From Marinomonas sp. UCMA 3892 (GTDB lineage: Bacteria > Pseudomonadota > Gammaproteobacteria > Pseudomonadales > Marinomonadaceae), in the NCBI RefSeq assembly GCF_012726345.1, contig NZ_PTXN01000008.1, positions 1 to 64,000 of the forward strand: a stretch of DNA of 64,000 nucleotides, given 5' to 3'. This document shows, in pieces, positions 58,418-64,000 of this stretch. Every line of letters begins with the position of its first letter. Positions within the stretch are counted from its first letter, which is position 1. The notes beneath the pieces are model-generated. The model did no database searches, was not told the DNA's origin, and was given only the letters and a program-made list of their open reading frames with translations. The position numbers and the translations under genes were made by a program.

Positions 58418-58494
58418 GGAGTGGTAGTTCAGTTGGTTAGAATACCTGCCTGTCACGCAGGGGGTCGCGGGTTCGAGTCCCGTCCATTCCGCCA
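58418..58494 (+). tRNA. tRNA-Asp(GTC), copy 5
   Basis: Last Asp copy. It is followed by unrelated sequence with a hairpin (CCTCAGTT/AACTCAGG), perhaps the end of the main array transcript. Confidence 0.97.
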
Positions 58495-58611
58495 TTTTCC
58501 TCAGTTCTAATATTTAGTTATATTAACTCAGGAAAAGGTAATCACCTCACATTGTGAGGCTGTAGTGTATATTATTAGTCTTTATGCTAATAAAGCTCTT
58601 ATACCTCGAAG

Positions 58612-58640
58612 TTGAACAACTTCCACATTATATTGATAAA
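58612..58640 (+). promoter_or_regulatory. Possible separate promoter for the last tRNA-Val
   Basis: TTGAAC (58612-58617) and GATAAA (58635-58640) are 17 bases apart, ten bases before the last Val gene. The very short leader this implies makes it uncertain. Confidence 0.3.
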
Positions 58641-58649
58641 ATCATGATT

Positions 58650-58725
58650 GGGTGTGTAGCTCAGTTGGGAGAGCGTCGCCCTTACAAGGCGAATGTCGGG
58701 AGTTCGAACCTCTCCACACCCACCA
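58650..58725 (+). tRNA. tRNA-Val(TAC), copy 6
   Basis: Same 76-base Val sequence, but separated from the array by 155 bases of unique sequence. It may be transcribed on its own. Confidence 0.97.
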
Positions 58726-58951
58726 TATCGTTAATTATTCCCTATTTATTTTCCTACCTAATCAAAAATCTTATTCAGCTCAAAAATTTACCTTCCTTCG
58801 TATTTTTTATGGTAAATCCCTCAAAATTATTTTTTATATTGTAAGTTTATCTATTACTTATCATTATTTTTCCTTTTTAGCCTAATATTGTGTAAATATT
58901 GTATTGCGTAAGAAATACTTGCTGGTAATATCAGGCTATGTGCTTCTATAC

Positions 58952-58980
58952 TTGAAGCGTATAAGTGACACAATGATAAA
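58952..58980 (+). promoter_or_regulatory. Possible promoter of the FadL-like gene
   Basis: TTGAAG and GATAAA are 17 bases apart, about 40 bases before the start codon. The rest of the 294-base gap after the last tRNA (58726-59019) is AT-rich and holds no gene. Confidence 0.3.
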
Positions 58981-59019
58981 AAATAAAATTTCCAATAAAA
59001 ATAACAATGGAGCTTATTT

Positions 59020-60327
59020 ATGACTACTTCCTCAAAATTCATGTTTAGAGCAAGTCTTGTTGCGGTCTCTGTGGCAGCAGCGTCATCAGCTTATTCTGCA
59101 GGTTTTGCTTTAAATGATCACAGTGCTACAGCTTCAGGTAAGGCCTTAGGTGGTGTAGCGGCTTCTAATGAAGATATTTCTGCCAGCTTCTGGAACCCTG
59201 CGCTCTTTGTAAATGCTAAAGAGACAACAGTTTATGCATCGGGTGCTTATGTCATGCCAAGTATGGATGTGACGGATATTACAGCTAATAACGCTACTGT
59301 TGCCGGTGGGGGCGCTATAGCTGGCTCTTCAACAAACAGCGATTCTGTTAATAATACATTAGTACCTTCTTTCTATTTTGCTAAACCTTTGTCAGATAAA
59401 ACTGTGGCAGGTATTTCATTAAATGTTCCGTTTGGCCTATCGGGCGATTATGGGAAAGACTGGGCCGGACGCTTTCATGCAACTGAAACGGCTGTACAGG
59501 ATATTGCTTTGAGTTTTGCTCTAGCTCATCGTATGAATGATTGGATATCAGTTGGCGCAAGCGTTCAGGTCCACAGGGCAGATATTGTTTTAGAGTCTGG
59601 GGTTGGAACTACGGTCGCAGTTGCTGGTGGAGAAGGGATTGGCCGAATTGAAGCGGATGATACCAGTTATGGCTATAGTTTGGGTGTGGCATTAGAGCCG
59701 AGAAAAGGTACTCGACTTGGTTTAGGTTACCGTAGCGAAATCGATTTTGATTTTAAAGGCGATGTTAAATATACGGGAGTCTCTTCCGGTTTATCAGGTG
59801 CTAAAGGTTTAGTCGATGCAGGTGTAAGTGACTCCATTACTTTTCCCTCAGTACTGACATTGAGTGTTGAGCAAGATTTGTCACCAAAATTAGTATTAGG
59901 CCTTACTGCTATTAGAACGGGTTGGGGTTCAATGGATGGCATTAATATTGACTTCGATAGTACACAAGACAACTCGGTTCTTACTTTCGGTTTTGAAGAT
60001 CAATGGATGTATTCTGCAGGTTTGACCTATGCCTATTCTGATAAGTTGACTTTACGGACTGGTGTAGCCATGGATTATACACCCGTAACCGATAAATATC
60101 GTTCCGCTCGTACGCCGGATGGTGATCGTAAATGGATCTCTGTTGGGGCTACTTATGACTTCAATGATATGACATCAGCTACCTTTGCCTTTACTCATGT
60201 AATGATTGAGGATGTGACAGTCAACCGTGATGGATCACAAAGTGAAGATGATGGTCGTGGCAAATTAAATGCCGATTATGAATCTTCTGCTAATGTTATC
60301 TCTTTAGCGATGAACATGGCGTTCTAA
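59020..60327 (+). CDS. FadL/OmpP1-family outer membrane transport protein
   Basis: This is a 435-residue outer-membrane beta-barrel of the FadL family, which takes up long-chain fatty acids or other hydrophobic compounds. A signal peptide (about 1-27, ending AYSA) is followed by the hatch-like N-terminus AGFALNDHSATASGKALGGVAASNEDISASFWNPAL in two parts that carry the family's NPA motif. GISLNVPFGLSGDY and the closing Phe at the C-terminus fit a barrel. It is a single-gene unit with a terminator after it. The ligand is unknown; long-chain fatty acids are the default guess. Confidence 0.9.
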   Translation: MTTSSKFMFRASLVAVSVAAASSAYSAGFALNDHSATASGKALGGVAASNEDISASFWNPALFVNAKETTVYASGAYVMPSMDVTDITANNATVAGGGAIAGSSTNSDSVNNTLVPSFYFAKPLSDKTVAGISLNVPFGLSGDYGKDWAGRFHATETAVQDIALSFALAHRMNDWISVGASVQVHRADIVLESGVGTTVAVAGGEGIGRIEADDTSYGYSLGVALEPRKGTRLGLGYRSEIDFDFKGDVKYTGVSSGLSGAKGLVDAGVSDSITFPSVLTLSVEQDLSPKLVLGLTAIRTGWGSMDGINIDFDSTQDNSVLTFGFEDQWMYSAGLTYAYSDKLTLRTGVAMDYTPVTDKYRSARTPDGDRKWISVGATYDFNDMTSATFAFTHVMIEDVTVNRDGSQSEDDGRGKLNADYESSANVISLAMNMAF

Positions 60328-60355
60328 GTCATCCCTTCATAGTTATTGCACTTTT

Positions 60356-60392
60356 AAAAAGCCAGAATTCAATTTGAACTCTGGTTTTTTTG
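60356..60392 (+). terminator. Rho-independent terminator after the FadL-like gene
   Basis: The stem AAAGCCAGA/TCTGGTTTT is extended by GTTC-type pairs and followed by a T-run. Confidence 0.85.
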
Positions 60393-60453
60393 TGTCTGGC
60401 ATTTGATGATATTTTGAGGAGGGCGTTGTTTTTATTACTTTTGATAAAGTGTC

Positions 60454-62697
60454 TTAATACACCATGCGCAGTTCTTTTGCTTTGGCGTTATCTCTTTCTG
60501 TCCAGTCTGACATAGGGGAAGGTTTGGCAAAGTAATAGCCTTGTAGTGTCTGGCAGCCTAGTGCAGCCAGTAGATTAGATTGTTCTTTGGTCTCGATACC
60601 TTCTGCAATCACTTTCATGCCAAGTGATTCTGCTAGTTGTATGGTGGATTTCACTATATCAACATGACGTTGATCGCCAGGCAAGGGAGAAACAAAACGA
60701 CGGTCTATTTTGAGAATGTTAGCGGGAATGTCTACAAGCTGTCCCAGTGACGCCTGACCTGTGCCAAAGTCATCAATGGCAATTGAGTAGCCATATTGAG
60801 ATAAGCTTCTTAAACGCTTGTGTATAAGCGGGTGAGTCATTACTGGGCTGGTTTCTGTAATCTCAAGTTCTAACATATCACTCAACCATGGGTTATCAGC
60901 AATCAATGCCATCAACAGAGCAAAAAATGAATCATTCATAAGTTCTTGCCCAGCCAGATTAAAGGCTATTGGAGTATGAATATGCTCTTTATGCCATTCT
61001 GTGAGAGTGCTTACGAGTTCGCGTACTAGGTTTTCGGCAAGTAGCGGAAGTAAGCCTAATTTTTCTGCGATTTTAATGAAAGTGGTAGGTGGAACAAATT
61101 GTCCATCACATTGCCATCTAGCGAGAGCCTCAAAGGAGCGGATTTGTCCATTTGGCGATACTTGTGGTTGTAGCCATAATACTATTTTTTTATTTTTAAT
61201 GGCTGTACTCAACTTTAGGCCAAGCTTGTGTTCTTCAATGAGTTTTTGTTCGAGGCTGTGGTTGTAGTATGAGAATCTATCTGTACTTGTCGAATACTCT
61301 AATGCCATTTCACAGTGTTCTAATAGTTCTTCTGCCGTTTTACCGTCGGTATGGTAATAGGCTATACCAACTTGATAGTCCATATTTAATCTATTGCCAT
61401 CAACTGTTATCTGGCTAGGTAGTACAGAATGTATGAGGGCAGATAGGTTTTTTTGAATTAAATAAGCTTGTCCTAATGGTACAAAACAGGAAAATTTTAC
61501 GCCTCGTAAGCGACCAATAATGGCTTGTTCGGATAGCTTTTTTTGCAGTGTTTTTGAGAAATTGAGAATAACTTTGTTGGCGTTATCTTTACCGTATTGT
61601 TTATTTAGTAATTTAAACTGGCTGATACGGATAATGAACATAGCACCAGTTAAGTGATTGTCTTGCTCATCAATGCGTTGATTTACTTGTCTACAGAAGT
61701 GTCTATGGTTAGGTAAAAGTGTGAGTAAATCAAAGTGTGCTAAACGACTGTTAGTTTGTTGTGTGTTTTCAAGTTCTTGCTGTATTGCTTTTAATTGAGT
61801 CGTGTTTTGCAAATGAAGAACATAATAACCATGTTGGGTTAACGATGCTCTACGTATCTCAATGTGTATGTTTGTTTTTTGCTTTAGTGTGCATTCCGCT
61901 ATGTTTGATTGCCAAAAAAAACGACCAGTTTCGCCAAGAGGAGATAGCCAATCAGTAATGGTTGAATCTGATATGTTTTTTTGTGGGGAATCTGTAAGTA
62001 ACTCACGAACTAATTGATTGGCTTTGAGGATTTTGCCTCGTTGATCGCAAAGTAAAGTAGGCGTCCCTGTGTTCTCAAAAAATTCCTCATACATGGCGTA
62101 ATTATCATTAAGTTTTTGATAAAGCAATCGCATGTGAGAGGTGTTGTTTTCGAGTGTTTGAATAATTCTTGAGACTGCGAAAGGTAAGCCAATGTTCAGT
62201 GTAACAAACGTGAGTAACTGAAAATAGAAAGAAGATGCGATGTCTATTTGGGCGTTATCACTAGTCACCAAGTAAAAAGGATAGATATTAATAATCATCG
62301 CTACTAAGGAGGCTTTAAAGCTGAAAAGCAAGCGAGTAATGAGTGGCAAAGAATATAGAGATACTAAAGCGTATTTTTCAGCATGAAATTCATCGCTGAA
62401 CGCCAGTAGCAGAAAGCTTGTTGTGATTAGAGTGATAAGAAATAAAACTGCTGTAATCTTTGTGTGTTTTTTACTGAAGTAAAGTAGCCCTCCGAGAAGG
62501 CATAAATACACGCTATTGATTCCTAAAAAGGAGAGGTCTCTTGGGATAAATAACGAATGTATTTCTGACACTATAAAGATGCAGGTCGTCAGCGCGAGTA
62601 AAATTCGTAAAGCGTTTTGCTGGAGTGCTTTTTCATCGCCTCCTGCAGATTGCGCTGAATCAACCAAAAAATAATTTTTAAGAAAATTGATAAACAT
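60454..62697 (-). CDS. Membrane PAS-GGDEF-EAL protein, probable c-di-GMP phosphodiesterase
   Basis: This 747-residue protein begins with about six membrane helices (about 25-180), then a PAS-like domain (about 200-300), a GGDEF domain (about 320-470) and an EAL domain (about 490-735). The GGDEF site is degenerate: RLRGVKFSCF replaces the usual RLGGDEF, so cyclase activity is unlikely. The EAL site is intact, with FEALARW, NLAGQEL, ELEITE, DDFGTG, LKIDR and AEGIE, so it should hydrolyse c-di-GMP to pGpG. The gene is monocistronic. Targets are not evident. Confidence 0.9.
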   Translation of the reverse strand: MFINFLKNYFLVDSAQSAGGDEKALQQNALRILLALTTCIFIVSEIHSLFIPRDLSFLGINSVYLCLLGGLLYFSKKHTKITAVLFLITLITTSFLLLAFSDEFHAEKYALVSLYSLPLITRLLFSFKASLVAMIINIYPFYLVTSDNAQIDIASSFYFQLLTFVTLNIGLPFAVSRIIQTLENNTSHMRLLYQKLNDNYAMYEEFFENTGTPTLLCDQRGKILKANQLVRELLTDSPQKNISDSTITDWLSPLGETGRFFWQSNIAECTLKQKTNIHIEIRRASLTQHGYYVLHLQNTTQLKAIQQELENTQQTNSRLAHFDLLTLLPNHRHFCRQVNQRIDEQDNHLTGAMFIIRISQFKLLNKQYGKDNANKVILNFSKTLQKKLSEQAIIGRLRGVKFSCFVPLGQAYLIQKNLSALIHSVLPSQITVDGNRLNMDYQVGIAYYHTDGKTAEELLEHCEMALEYSTSTDRFSYYNHSLEQKLIEEHKLGLKLSTAIKNKKIVLWLQPQVSPNGQIRSFEALARWQCDGQFVPPTTFIKIAEKLGLLPLLAENLVRELVSTLTEWHKEHIHTPIAFNLAGQELMNDSFFALLMALIADNPWLSDMLELEITETSPVMTHPLIHKRLRSLSQYGYSIAIDDFGTGQASLGQLVDIPANILKIDRRFVSPLPGDQRHVDIVKSTIQLAESLGMKVIAEGIETKEQSNLLAALGCQTLQGYYFAKPSPMSDWTERDNAKAKELRMVY

Positions 62698-62708
62698 TAA
62701 TAAACTTC

Positions 62709-62746
62709 ATAATGCGAAAAAATAAGCCGCAGTTATTTGCGGCTTT
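62709..62746 (-). terminator. Rho-independent terminator after the DUF1513 gene
   Basis: On the minus strand the stem AAGCCGC/GCGGCTT is followed by ATTTTTTCG. It ends the imelysin-DUF1513 unit just before the start of the EAL gene. Confidence 0.8.
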
Positions 62747-62808
62747 CAATAGACAGTACCTAAAAATCAAGAATTTGACTATGCCAGTTTATAATTTAAA
62801 TTAAAAAA

Positions 62809-63915
62809 TCATGTGTTTATTTGTCGTAAATGATTGTCCCAATGTAAGGTTGTGTGTTTTTTGAGCTCTTTGCTGACGTTTTGTACAGGATTGCTTTTTA
62901 GTTGAGAGCCAATACCGCTTGTTAGTAAAAATTCATGGGCGTTGTCTGTAGCAACCAGACCGCAAACATCTCGGCAGTTTTCCACTCCTAAGAAGGTTTT
63001 TGAGCTCACATGCCAGTAGGCAACTAATCCACCTCTAGGTGTACTTATAGCAAGTATTTCACCTGAGCTATCGAAGCAAACGCTGCCACAGTACTGTTTA
63101 AATCGAACTCTCACTTCTTCTGGAATAGGCAGATATTCTAGTTCTAACTGATCAAGACGAGATAGGGCAACTAATGGTACTTGGTCCCACATTTCGCCTT
63201 GATATTGAAAACCTAATGCAACGATTCCTTGTTGGTTTACATCAAGGTGTCGGATGCTCAATTGGTGTAAATCATCGCTATTGGCAGACTGATTTAAAAT
63301 GCTACCATCTTTTAGATTTAGATAAGTAACGTTTGGCTTCATGGTATCCAGATTTAAGATTTTTCGGTCTTCGTCTGGATGAGTCATCAATCCACCATTG
63401 GCAATCACTAATACTTGGTCATTTAAAAGAACGGACTCATGAGGGCCAATACCATTACTGTTAAAAGATTGAATCACCTGGCCACTTGGCCAATCGCGCA
63501 CAAATATTTTACCTTGTCCGGATGGGTAGTGGTTTTCTTGAGTGATTAGGTGTTTGCCATCAGTGGTAAAAAGAGCGTGACCATAAAAATGATGTTCTTT
63601 AATAGGCTCGATTCTCGTTATTCTTTGATGAGTCGATACATTAAAGAAATCTATAAAAAAACCAGGCCTTCGGGCAACAATACCAACAATGCTTTGGCTA
63701 GGGTGGACAACCGGAGCGTGTGCTCTATCTAAAAGTTGAACATTCCATGCTATGTCGCCTTTTTCATCGAATAGACCAAAAAAATGTTCTTGTTTATTCA
63801 AAGAATATGCGGAGGCGTAAAGTTTCTTACCTGCATCCTGTTGGGTTAATGTTGCCCATGATGGTGCAGTAATGACTGCGCCACTCATCGCAAGGAAAGA
63901 CCGTCTTGAAAGCAT
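62809..63915 (-). CDS. DUF1513 periplasmic beta-propeller-like protein
   Basis: This 368-residue protein has a twin-arginine signal (LSRRSFLAMSG) and matches the DUF1513 family, whose members look like WD-type propellers and are regularly found beside imelysin-type iron-regulated proteins. Repeated segments such as GKIFVRDWPSGQVIQSF and GGLVAYWHVSSKTF fit blades. Start ATG 63915 is six bases after the stop of an upstream gene with an imelysin-like end, so both are in one operon. A role in iron acquisition is suggested by family context only. Confidence 0.85.
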   Translation of the reverse strand: MLSRRSFLAMSGAVITAPSWATLTQQDAGKKLYASAYSLNKQEHFFGLFDEKGDIAWNVQLLDRAHAPVVHPSQSIVGIVARRPGFFIDFFNVSTHQRITRIEPIKEHHFYGHALFTTDGKHLITQENHYPSGQGKIFVRDWPSGQVIQSFNSNGIGPHESVLLNDQVLVIANGGLMTHPDEDRKILNLDTMKPNVTYLNLKDGSILNQSANSDDLHQLSIRHLDVNQQGIVALGFQYQGEMWDQVPLVALSRLDQLELEYLPIPEEVRVRFKQYCGSVCFDSSGEILAISTPRGGLVAYWHVSSKTFLGVENCRDVCGLVATDNAHEFLLTSGIGSQLKSNPVQNVSKELKKHTTLHWDNHLRQINT

Positions 63916-63921
63916 CTATGG

Positions 63922-64000
63922 TTAGTCTCCGTCTCTGCTATTAAAGCCTATCTGGAAGCCTAGTTGAGTAACCATACTGGCGAGATAAGACTGGCTATTA
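63922..64000 (-). CDS. Imelysin-family protein, C-terminal end
   Basis: The last 25 codons of a minus-strand gene are visible; the rest lies beyond the right edge. The C-terminus reads QLGFQIGFNSRDGD, very like the GFNSxDGD ending of imelysin-type (IrpA/insulin-cleaving-like) periplasmic lipoproteins. The adjacency to DUF1513 is the known arrangement for these iron-regulated genes. With so little sequence the call depends on this ending and the neighbour. Confidence 0.7.
   Translation of the reverse strand, partial: NSQSYLASMVTQLGFQIGFNSRDGD

Larger units (their letters stand above)
57262..58494 (+). repeat. Higher-order tandem repeat of Val-Asp tRNA units
   Basis: Five Val-Asp pairs follow one another. 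The Val-to-Asp spacers alternate strictly A-B-A-B-A. The Asp-to-Val spacers are 65 bases after the first two Asp genes and 42 bases after the next two. The pattern indicates duplication of a four-gene Val-Asp-Val-Asp block on top of an older pair duplication. Confidence 0.9.

Noticed and set aside
57262..58494. CRISPR-like array suggested by regularly spaced repeats
   Set aside because: The repeats are 76- and 77-base tRNA genes with full cloverleaves and encoded CCA, and the spacers themselves repeat.
58584..58885. Plus-strand open frames spanning the last tRNA-Val
   Set aside because: They run through a tRNA gene and AT-rich intergenic sequence and resemble no protein family.
58919..58937. 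Possible FadR-like site (GCTGGTAATATCAGG) before the FadL-like gene
   Set aside because: The symmetry is only partial and the match to the FadR consensus is too weak to support.

Overview
The window is a housekeeping stretch from a moderately AT-rich gammaproteobacterium. Protein sequences and gene order (psd/motAB/rsgA/orn, tsaE-ami-mutL-miaA-hfq-hflX-hflKC-DUF2065-hisZ-purA, rnpB next to mraZ, complete dcw cluster, thrS-infC-rpmI-rplT-pheST-ihfA) point to the Oceanospirillales/Pseudomonas side of the class. Marinomonas is my best guess, from general resemblance only.

Layout. 1-247: end of an IS3-type insertion sequence running off the left edge. 307-7096: psd, an HDOD protein, motAB, rsgA, orn and a TSUP exporter. 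7253-18722: tsaE, an AMIN/LysM amidase, mutL, miaA, hfq, hflX, hflK, hflC, a DUF2065 protein, hisZ and purA. 18930-20942: a CpxRA-like two-component pair. 21037-21384: RNase P RNA. 21696-39336: the uninterrupted division/cell-wall cluster mraZ-rsmH-ftsL-ftsI-murE-murF-mraY-murD-ftsW-murG-murC-ddl-ftsQ-ftsA-ftsZ-lpxC, followed by secA, argJ and mutT. 43905-49137: an accessory set with a tandem-receiver protein, a parvulin, a rhodanese-loop DUF442 protein, an XRE-cupin regulator, class II DAHP synthase, a GIY-YIG protein with a basic tail, and an O-methyltransferase. 49376-56380: the translation block thrS-infC-rpmI-rplT-pheS-pheT-ihfA. 56669-58725: sixteen tRNA genes (1 Pro, 4 Thr, 6 Val, 5 Asp), with the Val/Asp part a higher-order tandem repeat. 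59020-64000: a FadL-like porin, an EAL phosphodiesterase with a degenerate GGDEF domain, a DUF1513 protein and the end of an imelysin gene.

How it works together. The dcw genes are mostly overlapping or a few bases apart, so they probably share long transcripts. They supply the lipid II precursors and divisome, and lpxC adds the first committed lipid A step. A three-box GTGGG-type array just before mraZ is a good MraZ autoregulatory operator. In the translation block, a hairpin before thrS looks like the anticodon arm of tRNA-Thr(GGU), a strong terminator abuts the pheS ribosome-binding site, and infC may begin at an AUA codon overlapping the thrS stop.

I found no clear case of an entirely new multi-gene system. 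The observations most worth checking are the thrS leader mimic, the possible infC AUA start, the MraZ boxes, the alternating structure of the tRNA array, the pheST attenuator candidate, the pseudo-receiver/receiver protein and the orphan GIY-YIG protein.
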